Source: Armatimonadaceae bacterium (lineage in GTDB: Bacteria > Armatimonadota > Armatimonadia > Armatimonadales > Armatimonadaceae). From it: a stretch of 13,866 nt of DNA. Shown one piece after another: positions 1 through 5,492 of the stretch. The notes beneath the pieces were generated by a model. The model was not told where the DNA came from. It searched no databases and worked only from the letters and a program-made list of their open reading frames with translations. The DNA lies in NCBI GenBank assembly GCA_030446525.1, contig JAUJNC010000105.1, positions 1-13,866 on the forward strand, given 5' to 3'. Every line of letters begins with the position of its first letter. Within the stretch, counting starts at the first letter, position 1. The translations under genes were made by a program, and so were the position numbers.

Positions 1-94
1 AGAGGATCGCGGCGAGGATCGCTATTATCGCTATCACGACGAGAAGCTCGATCAGGGTGAAACCGCTCCGGCGAGCGGTTTGATGGCCTTCCAT
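1..94 (-). CDS. Type IV prepilin-like protein, N-terminal part (cut by window edge)
   Basis: Only the first 31 codons are present; the gene runs off the left edge. After a short basic leader (MEGHQTARRSG) comes the class III signal peptide core FTLIELLVV followed by a continuous hydrophobic stretch. This is the N-methylation/cleavage motif of type IV pilins and pseudopilins. Prepilin peptidase would cut between Gly11 and Phe12, and Glu at mature position 5 (Glu16) is present. The ATG at 94 is preferred because an AAAGGA lies about 9 nt upstream; an in-frame ATG at 103 has its purine tract immediately against it. A strong promoter precedes the gene. In Armatimonadota and Planctomycetota many such prepilin-like proteins are secreted rather than assembled into pili, so the downstream function (pilin, pseudopilin or DUF1559-type protein) is unknown. 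Confidence 0.85.
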   Translation of the reverse strand, partial: MEGHQTARRSGFTLIELLVVIAIIAILAAIL

Positions 95-415
95 AATCCC
101 CATCCTTTCCACGAAAAAGAGGTGGCGTGTTTTAGCCCAACGTTCCGCAGTCCTCCTCCCTTCCTGCTCTGCCAGGGGCCTCTACTATATAGCTGTGGCT
201 TTGCGCTACTATAACACCAGCCCCTCTTCCGTGTCAAGGGATTGCGGTGATGCCGGCCGCGTCCTGCGGTGCGCGCACCAGGCAGCGCCGCCCCACAGGG
301 ATCGCCCGCAGACGGCGGGAGGGGATCAGGACAGGCGGCGCGTTCCCGGCGAGCAGGAAATACCGTCGGCAAGTCCAACCTAGCAGCATGGAATCGACGA
401 GGCGGGGAGGGTTTT
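95..415. other. Divergent intergenic region between the prepilin-like gene and ridA
   Basis: About 320 nt without a supported gene. It holds the prepilin promoter (208-237) and its leader. From 240 to 400 it is very G+C-rich with no convincing plus-strand promoter for ridA and no riboswitch I recognise. The short plus-strand ORFs here are overlapping frames typical of G+C-rich DNA and have no good start context. Confidence 0.6.
208..237 (-). promoter_or_regulatory. Sigma-70-type promoter for the prepilin-like gene
   Basis: Read on the minus strand there is TTGACA (237-232, 6/6 consensus), an 18-nt spacer, and TATAGT (213-208, 5/6). The transcript would start near 201, leaving a leader of about 105 nt before the ATG at 94. 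A second TATAGTAG copy sits at 189-182 but has no matching -35 box. The assignment rests on consensus match and correct placement. Confidence 0.65.
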
Positions 416-802
416 ATGCCGACACGGGAGGCGGTTAGCGCGGGCAGCCCGGTGGCCGGGTCGCCGTATACGCCGGCGGTGCGCGCCGGCAACCTGCTGT
501 TTATTTCCGGCCAGCTCGGGCTCGATCCCGAGACCAAAAAACCAGTCGCGGACTTCGCGGGCCAGGTCGAGGCCGCCATTGCCGGGGTGCGCGCCCTGGT
601 TGAGGCAGCGGGAGGGGGTCTGGAGAACGTGGTGAAGACGAGCGTGTTTCTGGCCGACCTGGAACAATTCGCCGCGCTAAATGAGGTATACGCACGCCAT
701 TTCGACGGGCCGGTAAAGCCAGCTCGCTCGACCTTCCAGGTGGCGCGGCTGCCACTGGACGCGGCGGTGGAGATCGAAGCGATCGCGGTACTGGAGGGAT
801 GA
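416..802 (+). CDS. ridA: RidA family reactive intermediate/imine deaminase
   Basis: A 128-residue protein, the normal length for the YjgF/YER057c/UK114 family. RidA hydrolyses reactive enamine/imine intermediates released by PLP enzymes such as threonine dehydratase, and acts as a cytosolic homotrimer. The family signature PARSTFQVARLPLDAAVEIE is at 102-121. Arg104 matches the substrate carboxylate-binding Arg105 of E. coli RidA, and Glu119, 15 residues later, matches Glu120. The N-terminal part carries the usual GNLLFISGQLGLDP (25-38). The ATG at 416 has GGGGAGG 5 nt upstream; the open frame continues back to 269 but that extension is low-complexity and not part of the fold. The gene stands alone on the plus strand and converges on the KGG-protein gene, separated by a strong hairpin. 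The subfamily is likely RidA proper, because the key Arg is kept. Confidence 0.93.
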   Translation: MPTREAVSAGSPVAGSPYTPAVRAGNLLFISGQLGLDPETKKPVADFAGQVEAAIAGVRALVEAAGGGLENVVKTSVFLADLEQFAALNEVYARHFDGPVKPARSTFQVARLPLDAAVEIEAIAVLEG

Positions 803-806
803 GAAC

Positions 807-835
807 CACGGGGCAGGCTTCCCGCCTGCCCCGTG
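807..835. terminator. Perfect 12-bp hairpin between convergent genes (bidirectional terminator-like)
   Basis: CACGGGGCAGGC (807-818), loop TTCCC, GCCTGCCCCGTG (824-835). It begins 5 nt after the ridA stop and ends 9 nt before the convergent KGG-protein stop, so it serves both transcripts. There is no T-tract on either side, so it may act as a 3'-end stabiliser or a U-tract-independent terminator rather than a classical intrinsic terminator. Confidence 0.65.
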
Positions 836-843
836 ATCACTTG

Positions 844-1215
844 CTATTCCACCGGGTTCTTGCGTGGCCGGCCGCGCTTGCGCGGGGCAGCCGGCTCGGG
901 CTGCGGCTGGCTGGCGCGCGCCTCGGCGGCGCGCACGCCGCGCATCTCGCCGCCCTTGCGGCCGATCTCGGCATAAAACCCCGTGCCACGCGACTTCTTG
1001 ACCGTCTCCCCGCCCTTGCGCCCGATCTCCTGATAGAACGAAGGGCCATACCGCTGTTTCACGATCTCGCCGCCCTTGCGCCCCGCCTCACGGGCCAGCG
1101 CCGGGTTCGCGGCGAAGCCGCCTTCCCTGTCATGCTCATGCGGGCCGCGGTGTGCCTCAGCGATCCTGCGTGCACCGGCCGATCCGGGCTGCGGCCCCGG
1201 TTTATCGTCCGCCAT
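844..1215 (-). CDS. Small KGG-repeat hydrophilic stress protein with C-terminal AT-hook
   Basis: A 123-residue, highly charged protein with no membrane segment. Three copies of (R)E(A/I)GRKGGE lie at residues 42-50, 62-70 and 82-90, exactly 20 residues apart. These are the KGG motifs of GsiB/con-10/LEA_5-like stress proteins, thought to act as hydrophilins protecting cells during desiccation or starvation. The C-terminus ends in RKRGRPRKNPVE (112-123), which holds the AT-hook core RGRP flanked by basic residues and suggests binding in the minor groove of A+T-rich DNA. The start ATG has a strong AGGAGG 9 nt upstream. It is the last gene of the stress cluster, 101 nt after ytxH, with a stem-loop in the gap. 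Family membership is clear by motif; the DNA-binding role is inferred from the hook alone. Confidence 0.85.
   Translation of the reverse strand: MADDKPGPQPGSAGARRIAEAHRGPHEHDREGGFAANPALAREAGRKGGEIVKQRYGPSFYQEIGRKGGETVKKSRGTGFYAEIGRKGGEMRGVRAAEARASQPQPEPAAPRKRGRPRKNPVE
946..1092 (-). repeat. 60-nt tandem coding repeat (KGG units)
   Basis: Three units with a 60-nt period encode the KGG motifs. On the plus strand each shows a recurring CCGCCCTTGCG core followed by a variable part. They probably arose by internal duplication, and the variation between units shows they are old. Confidence 0.7.
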
Positions 1216-1265
1216 GGTGATATACCTCCTGCGCCCCCTCCTCAGGAGACGGTGTTCTGTGTTCT

Positions 1266-1307
1266 CGCCCGGACCGGCATATGCCGCACAGCGGCCCCGT
1301 CCGGGCG
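1266..1307 (-). repeat. Stem-loop between the ytxH-like and KGG-protein genes
   Basis: CGCCCGGAC (1266-1274) pairs with GTCCGGGCG (1299-1307), a 9-bp stem. The enclosed segment contains the perfect palindrome CGGCATATGCCG (1275-1286), so a nested hairpin is possible. There is no T-run after it on the minus strand. It starts just past the ytxH stop and could be a processing or partial termination site setting the ratio of the two products. Confidence 0.5.
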
Positions 1308-1316
1308 GTGGTCCCG

Positions 1317-1760
1317 TCAGATGGATGCCGACGTCTCGCTGGCGTTGTCTTTGGCCATGTTGGCCGTCTGTTTGGCCTTGTTGGCTTCGTCTTCTGCCGC
1401 CTGGCTGATCACGTCCGCCTCTCCCGCCGCCGTCTCTTTCACGTCGGCGGCGCCTTCAGCGATGTCCCCCTTCACCCTGGACACGGTCTCGCCGACACGG
1501 GAAGCGACACTGGAGGCCGAGTCCTTTACCGTGCCGGCCAGGCTCGTGGCCGAGTCCTTTACCTGGGATGCGACCGTTGAGGTCTGCTCCTTCACCTGAT
1601 CGTACACATCCGTCGCGGAATCCTTAAGCTCCAAACCTCTTCTCTTGATCGTGTCGCGCGTCTCCTCACCCGCCTGGGGCGCGTACAAAAGCGCCAGGGC
1701 CGCGCCGAGCGCGCTGCCTACCAGAAGTCCGACAAGAAAATCCCCCTTGTTATCCGCCAT
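1317..1760 (-). CDS. ytxH: YtxH-like general stress protein with LEA-like helical tail
   Basis: A 147-residue protein. Residues 9-38 show the YtxH family signature: a glycine-zipper hydrophobic segment (VGLLVGSALGAALALLYAP, 10-28) followed by QAGEETRDTI. The rest is a hydrophilic, helix-prone region with repeated VKDSAT/VKDSAS units (67-72, 78-83) resembling group 3 LEA proteins. The likely location is membrane-associated with a cytoplasmic or periplasmic amphipathic tail. In Bacillus subtilis ytxH lies in the sigmaB-controlled ytxGHJ operon; its molecular function is not settled. The ATG at 1760 has AAGGAG 8 nt upstream and overlaps the end of the DUF948 gene by 11 nt, so the two are co-transcribed and probably translationally coupled. 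Confidence 0.88.
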   Translation of the reverse strand: MADNKGDFLVGLLVGSALGAALALLYAPQAGEETRDTIKRRGLELKDSATDVYDQVKEQTSTVASQVKDSATSLAGTVKDSASSVASRVGETVSRVKGDIAEGAADVKETAAGEADVISQAAEDEANKAKQTANMAKDNASETSASI

Positions 1761-2256
1761 CTCTTATCTCCTTCCCGGCCAGCGCGGGTACCCTGTCCGC
1801 GGACCCCTGGCCGCTTTCGGTAGTGCTTACAGCTTTTCGTGCTCCCACAGGAGTCGCCGCCCCGCTCACCACCCCGCGCTGGAGCTTGCCGAACGTCTCC
1901 ACCCCCCGCGACACGCCCGCCGCCAGGGAGTTCAGCCCGATGATCGGGGCGTGGATCGTGCGCTGCACGGCCGTGGCGGTCTTGTCCACCTTATGGTGGA
2001 CGCTCTCCGCCGTCTCCTCACCCTGTGTCAGTATGCCTTCGGCCTTGTCACCGAGGGAGGCGACCTTTTCGTTCGTGACGGTGAGTATCTGGTCCGTCTT
2101 CGCCAGCAGCGGGTCCGCCTTTCCGATCAGCTCTTCCAGCCTGGCGTTCAGCTTCGTCAGCGCGTGCGCGATCCCAGCCAGGGCCGCCGCCGTTATGAGC
2201 GCGAAGCCGATATATCCGATCACCAGCGCGGTCGCGGCCCAACCGTTGAGATACAC
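1750..2256 (-). CDS. DUF948 (YtxG-like) membrane protein
   Basis: A 168-residue protein with one N-terminal transmembrane helix (about 9-31). A long helical region of heptad-like character follows (35-100: TKLNARLEEL, KADPLLAKTDQIL, KVASLGDKAEG), as in DUF948/YtxG proteins. The C-terminal part (103-136, IIGLNSLAAGVSRGVETFGK) is also typical of the family. The start is GTG at 2256 with GAGGGG 6 nt upstream; no better ATG exists. It is the first gene of the DUF948-YtxH-KGG cluster, the same order of the first two as ytxG-ytxH in Bacillus, which points to a general stress or envelope-protection role. The function of DUF948 itself is unknown. Confidence 0.85.
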   Translation of the reverse strand: MYLNGWAATALVIGYIGFALITAAALAGIAHALTKLNARLEELIGKADPLLAKTDQILTVTNEKVASLGDKAEGILTQGEETAESVHHKVDKTATAVQRTIHAPIIGLNSLAAGVSRGVETFGKLQRGVVSGAATPVGARKAVSTTESGQGSADRVPALAGKEIRDGG

Positions 2257-2339
2257 TGCTTGCCCCTCACAGTTATCTTTTGTATACTATCACGCGCAGA
2301 TGCAGATAATGACTCTCTGCTTCCCGTGACAAGGGGCCT

Positions 2340-2366
2340 TTACCCAGGGAAGCCTGTAAGGTAAAC
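2340..2366 (-). promoter_or_regulatory. Candidate alternative-sigma (sigmaB/sigmaF-like) promoter for the stress cluster
   Basis: On the minus strand GTTTAC (2366-2361) is followed by GGGTAA (2345-2340), with 17 nt between GTTT and GGGTA. This resembles the GTTT-N(15-17)-GGGTA pattern of sigmaF/sigmaB-type promoters. It lies after the blaI stop and about 75 nt before the GTG start. A weak sigma-70 alternative (TTATCT, 17-nt spacer, TATACA) lies nearer the gene around 2283-2311. The call rests on pattern and on the stress-type genes behind it; whether this genome has such a sigma factor is not visible here. Confidence 0.4.
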
Positions 2367-2385
2367 AGGTCGGCCCAAAAAATGG

Positions 2386-2781
2386 CTAGCGGCCACTGTT
2401 TTTCACGACCTTGGGCAGCGCGTCCGCCAGCGACGTGTGCAGAAGCTTTTGCGCGATGTCTTCCATCAGCCGCTGCGCCATCTCCTCGCGCCCGACCCGG
2501 GGCGTGTAGATAAAAGCGTCTTTTTTGCGCTCGCCCGTTCGTTCCTGTGTCAAGATGCCCTTCTTCGCCAGCTTCGCCATGGTGAGCATGATCGTCGAGT
2601 AAGAAAGCGATCGGCGATCGTACATCACCCGGAACACATCGGTCGTCGTCACGGCGCGGTCCAGTTCCCACACAATATCAAGTATCTGGGCTTCCAGCTC
2701 ACCCAGGCTCTGCCCGTCGAGTCCTTTGCGGATACCAAGATAATCCCGCGTTTCTTTCTCCTCGGCCATGGTCGTCGGCAT
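2386..2781 (-). CDS. BlaI/MecI/CopY-family transcriptional repressor
   Basis: A 131-residue winged-helix repressor. After a short N-tail come LGELEAQILDIVWELDRAVT and the recognition helix region YDRRSLSYSTIMLTMAKLAKKG, then ERTGERKKDAFIYTPRVGREE. All are characteristic of the penicillinase-repressor family, which binds as dimers and is released by proteolysis. The first ATG is at 2781; GGAGGG lies 11 nt upstream and AAGGA abuts it. An ATG four codons later (2769) is an alternative, and the frame reaches back only to a TTG at 2814. The usual partner, a BlaR/MecR M56 sensor peptidase, is not adjacent, so the inducer is unknown. The promoter carries a palindrome over the -10 box, suggesting autoregulation, possibly extending to the divergent glycosyltransferase gene. 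Confidence 0.9.
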   Translation of the reverse strand: MPTTMAEEKETRDYLGIRKGLDGQSLGELEAQILDIVWELDRAVTTTDVFRVMYDRRSLSYSTIMLTMAKLAKKGILTQERTGERKKDAFIYTPRVGREEMAQRLMEDIAQKLLHTSLADALPKVVKNSGR

Positions 2782-2873
2782 TCCTTCCGCGCCCTCCGTA
2801 GCGCCTTTTCGCAAGGGCTATTCGCGGCGGAAGCAAACCGCCCGCGTTCTTGCGTATAGATTTAATAGCAGAT

Positions 2874-2891
2874 GTCTAGTATTATACAGAC
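2874..2891. promoter_or_regulatory. Putative BlaI-family operator (palindrome over the -10 box)
   Basis: GTCT-A-GTAT-T-ATAC-AGAC on the plus strand: two nested inverted repeats (GTCT/AGAC outside, GTAT/ATAC inside) around a central T, with one extra base in the left half. It covers the blaI -10 box (2881-2886). BlaI-family repressors classically bind A+T-rich palindromes with TACA/TGTA-type half-sites placed on their own promoter; TATACA is present here. Assignment to BlaI is by position. Confidence 0.45.
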
Positions 2892-2910
2892 TGGCTCGCA
2901 GCGCGGTCAA
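2881..2910 (-). promoter_or_regulatory. Sigma-70 promoter of the blaI-type gene
   Basis: Minus strand TTGACC (2910-2905, 5/6) and TATAAT (2886-2881, 6/6) with an 18-nt spacer. The start would be near 2874, giving a leader of about 93 nt before the ATG at 2781. Confidence 0.7.
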
Positions 2911-3012
2911 GGTCACCTGCCCGCGGCGCCGGCGACGCCCGGTAAGGATTCCGCCGGCCCTTCGGCGAACTTACCGCCGGCACCGGACATACCAGAAAGG
3001 GGAGGAACGTCG

Positions 3013-3777
3013 ATGGCGATGCTGCGGCCACCCAAAGGATCAACGGCAGGGGCGCGGACCGGAACCAGGGACGCGCCGCCCGCCCCCCCCGCAACGCCTT
3101 CCCTCACCGTTATTATACCCGTCTATAACGAGCGATCAACGATCCGGGCCGTTCTGGAGGCGGTGCGGGCCGTGCCGGCGGTGACGCAGGTGGTGGTGGT
3201 GGACGACGGCTCGACCGACGGCACCGCCGAGGTACTGAGCCAGTCGGCGGCCGAGGACCCCGCCCTGACCGTCGTGCGCCACACCCGGAACCGGGGCAAA
3301 GGCGCCGCCATCGTCACCGGGCTGGGCTACGCCGCCGGCGACGTGGTGGTCGTCCAGGATGCCGACCTGGAGTACGACCCGGGGCAGCTCCCGGACCTTT
3401 TGGCGCTGGTCGGCCAGGGGGCGGACGTCGTATACGGTTCGCGGTTCAAGGGGTCGGTGCAGGGGATGCGGTTCCCGAACCTGGCCGCGAACCGGATCCT
3501 GACCTTGCTGGCCAACGTCCTGTTCGGGGCGCGCATCACGGACGAGGCGACCTGTTACAAGATGTTCCGGCGTGAAGTGCTGCGCGGCATGCCGCTGCGC
3601 GCCAGCCGGTTCGAGTTCTGCCCGGAGGTGACGGCCAAGGTCCGTAAACGCGGCTACCGCATCCGTGAAGTCCCGATCCGCTACCGCGCCCGGACCCCGG
3701 CCGAGGGCAAAAAGATCCGCTGGACGGACGGCCTGGACGCCATCTGGGCGCTCATCAAGTACCGGTTCATCGACTGA
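3013..3777 (+). CDS. GT2 family glycosyltransferase, dolichyl/polyprenyl-phosphate sugar synthase-like
   Basis: A 254-residue GT-A fold enzyme with no transmembrane helix, similar in layout to soluble dolichyl-phosphate mannose synthases. A proline/alanine-rich tail (1-30) precedes the core. LTVIIPVYNE (31-40) starts the nucleotide-binding half, and VVVDDGSTDGT (61-71) binds the nucleotide. RNRGKGAAIVTGL (92-104) is typical of this clade. The DXD-type metal motif is DADLEYDP (116-123). ITDEATCYKMFRREVL (175-190) and RYRARTPAEGKKIRWTDG (223-240) complete the acceptor region. It probably transfers mannose or glucose from an NDP-sugar to a lipid phosphate carrier at the inner membrane face. ATG 3013 has GGAGG with 7-nt spacing; an in-frame ATG at 2872 exists but would lie over the divergent promoter and adds only low-complexity sequence. 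Donor sugar is not predictable. Confidence 0.9.
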   Translation: MAMLRPPKGSTAGARTGTRDAPPAPPATPSLTVIIPVYNERSTIRAVLEAVRAVPAVTQVVVVDDGSTDGTAEVLSQSAAEDPALTVVRHTRNRGKGAAIVTGLGYAAGDVVVVQDADLEYDPGQLPDLLALVGQGADVVYGSRFKGSVQGMRFPNLAANRILTLLANVLFGARITDEATCYKMFRREVLRGMPLRASRFEFCPEVTAKVRKRGYRIREVPIRYRARTPAEGKKIRWTDGLDAIWALIKYRFID

Positions 3778-3862
3778 AAAAAAGTTTTCCGGTGTGCCCT
3801 AAAGATCCGGCCGCGCCGCTCCCATAATAAAGACATCTCCTTTCTACTACCTTCTTGCGTGC

Positions 3863-3897
3863 GGCCCGGAGCGGTTCCCCGCCCCGGGCCTTTTTTT
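3863..3897 (+). terminator. Intrinsic terminator for the glycosyltransferase gene
   Basis: GGCCCGG (3863-3869) pairs with CCGGGCC (3884-3890), with an inner GCGG/CCGC extension, followed by seven T (3891-3897). It lies 86 nt after the GT stop. The T-tract touches the stop codon of the convergent phosphatase gene. Confidence 0.85.
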
Positions 3898-4850
3898 CAC
3901 TTCGGCGCCTTGGACCGCGTCTTGGATGCGGGCTTGGCGTCCGTCGCCTTGATGATCAGCAGCGACATGTCGTCCTTGGGCTGCCCGCAGCAGTCCAGGG
4001 CCGCGCCGAACACCGCGTCGGCGATGGCGTCCGCGGACTCGGCCCGGCCCGCCTGGACGATCTCCTTGACGCGCGCCTCGCCGAACGACCGGGGGTCCCC
4101 CGCTTCGGCCACGCCGTCGGAACAGAAGAACAGCAGGTCGCCGGGCGCTAGCGTCACCGCCAGCTCCTCGTAGGTCGTCTCGATCAGGCCCAGCAGCGGG
4201 CCGGTGGCGGGGATGTCTTCGATCTTGCCCCCCGCGCGGCACAGGAAGGCCGGCGAATGGCCCGCGTTCACCAGGCGCACGCGCCGCGTCTCCGGATACA
4301 CCCAGGCGTAGATCATGGTGACCAGTTTGTCCGGACTGGTTTCGCGGAGCAGGGAGTGGTTGGTGCGCTCCATGACCACGGTGGGCGACGGCGAGCTGCG
4401 GAACAGCACGCCCGAGACGAACTTCACCGCCGCCATCAAGATCGCCGCGCCGATGCCGTGGCCGGTCACATCGGCGAGCTTGCAGGTGACGACCCCTTCC
4501 TCGCGGTAGTACTTGACGCTCCAGTAGTCCCCGCCGACATGGCCGGCCGGCGCGTAGCGCCCGGCGAAGTCGAAGTTCGGCACTTTGGGGACCACGCGCG
4601 GCAGGAGGCGCTGCTGCACCTCCTTGGCGCCCGCCAGTTCGTCCTGCAGGCCGGGGTCGGACAGCCACAGCTCGGCCTCGACCTCGCCGCCGCTGCCCAC
4701 CACGCCGACGCGGCCGCCGGGCGCGCGCCGGAGCGCCTCGACCGCGCGCGCGACGGTCTCTTCCCGGCCCACCAGGATCGACGGCTCGCCGTCACCGCGC
4801 AGGCCCGGCGCCGCCGCCGCAGCCGCCGCGCGGTTGTCTTCTTTACGCAT
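3897..4850 (-). CDS. RsbU/SpoIIE-type PP2C serine phosphatase
   Basis: A 317-residue protein. The first 65 residues are variable. A linker helix with LAGAKEVQQRLLPRVVPKVP (72-91), typical just before PP2C_SpoIIE domains, leads into the catalytic domain (about 92-302). Metal-binding aspartates are all visible: GGDYWS (Asp108), LADVTGHG (Asp127), FFCSDGVAEA (Asp245) and KDDMSLLII (Asp293/294); NAGHSPAFL (195-203) is also diagnostic. Such enzymes dephosphorylate STAS-domain anti-anti-sigma factors in partner switching. The sensory PAS/GAF or membrane module common in this family is absent, so input may come through a partner. It is the last gene of the transporter operon, 18 nt after the membrane UspA gene. 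A STAS-containing protein is made two genes upstream, but that STAS lacks the usual phospho-serine. The tail (303-317) is Lys/Ala-rich. Confidence 0.9.
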   Translation of the reverse strand: MRKEDNRAAAAAAAPGLRGDGEPSILVGREETVARAVEALRRAPGGRVGVVGSGGEVEAELWLSDPGLQDELAGAKEVQQRLLPRVVPKVPNFDFAGRYAPAGHVGGDYWSVKYYREEGVVTCKLADVTGHGIGAAILMAAVKFVSGVLFRSSPSPTVVMERTNHSLLRETSPDKLVTMIYAWVYPETRRVRLVNAGHSPAFLCRAGGKIEDIPATGPLLGLIETTYEELAVTLAPGDLLFFCSDGVAEAGDPRSFGEARVKEIVQAGRAESADAIADAVFGAALDCCGQPKDDMSLLIIKATDAKPASKTRSKAPK

Positions 4851-4868
4851 AACGATCTTTCGGGACTC

Positions 4869-5492
4869 CTAGGATGCCACGGCGCGGGCGAGGACCACCT
4901 CGCAGGGCGCGCGGCGGGCGAGCTCGGTGGTGAGCACCGAGAACGGGTGCGGCATGTTCGGGTCGTGCGCATCCGGGGGGACCATCAGCACGAGCAGGTC
5001 GGCGTTCTCCTCTTTCAAGGCGCGCAGGGTCTCTTCCACGGTCGCGCGCGCCTTGCGCACCTGTGTCCGAGCCTGAAGGCCGTACCGCCTCACCCCCTCC
5101 GCCGCGCGGGCGAGCACCCGGTCCGCCTCGGCCTCCTCCTCGGGCATGGCCGCGTCGGGGGGCAGGCTGCGCGGCACCTCGATGATGTAGGTGAGCAGGA
5201 CCGCCGCCCCGCCCGCCTCTCTTCCCGCCAGGCGGCAGGCGAGCGTCACGGCCTCGTCGGAGTAGCCCATCGAGGGCGCCGTGGGCAGCAGCACGCGCTT
5301 GAAAGGCTTCGGGGGCAGCGCCACCTTGCCCAGCGCGCGCGCGCCGCCCAGGGTGACGCGCAACAGAAAGTAGAGGCCGACCAGGGCAACTACCACCACC
5401 ACGAGAAACGGGCCCAGCTCTTCCGGGTGCGCGAGGTCCAGGTCGAGATCAAAGGGCAGCTTTCCCAGGAAGGGGGCGAGCGGCGTCATCAT
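4869..5492 (-). CDS. Membrane-anchored UspA-like protein
   Basis: A 207-residue protein with one transmembrane helix (about 27-48, GPFLVVVVVALVGLYFLLRV) followed by a cytosolic Usp-like alpha/beta domain (65-203). The domain opens with KRVLLPTAPS (65-74) and has AVTLACRLAG, LLTYIIEVPRSLP (99-111) and a last strand at RAPCEVVLAR (194-203). The ATP-binding G-2X-G-9X-G(S/T) motif of ATP-type Usp proteins is absent (the region reads VPPDAHDPNMPHPFS), so it probably does not bind ATP in the usual way. It is clearly paralogous to the C-terminal domain of the preceding gene (shared LTY..xVPR, EEE, RAPCxVV). The ATG at 5492 overlaps the upstream stop (ATGA) and has a full AAGGAGG about 7 nt upstream. 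It probably docks the operon's regulatory proteins at the membrane near the transporter; this role is inferred. Confidence 0.8.
   Translation of the reverse strand: MMTPLAPFLGKLPFDLDLDLAHPEELGPFLVVVVVALVGLYFLLRVTLGGARALGKVALPPKPFKRVLLPTAPSMGYSDEAVTLACRLAGREAGGAAVLLTYIIEVPRSLPPDAAMPEEEAEADRVLARAAEGVRRYGLQARTQVRKARATVEETLRALKEENADLLVLMVPPDAHDPNMPHPFSVLTTELARRAPCEVVLARAVAS

Noticed and set aside
269..415. N-terminal extension of RidA back to 269
   Set aside because: It would add a low-complexity Gly/Arg/Ala tail absent from the family; the ATG at 416 has an ideal ribosome binding site and gives the standard length.
2872..3012. Upstream ATG at 2872 for the glycosyltransferase
   Set aside because: It overlaps the blaI operator/promoter, has no ribosome binding site and adds non-conserved sequence; ATG 3013 has GGAGG at the right distance.
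3777..3835. A minus-strand terminator after the phosphatase gene (T-run at 3778-3784)
   Set aside because: There is a T7 run on the minus strand, but the only stem before it is a 4-bp CCGG/CCGG pair, too weak to call.
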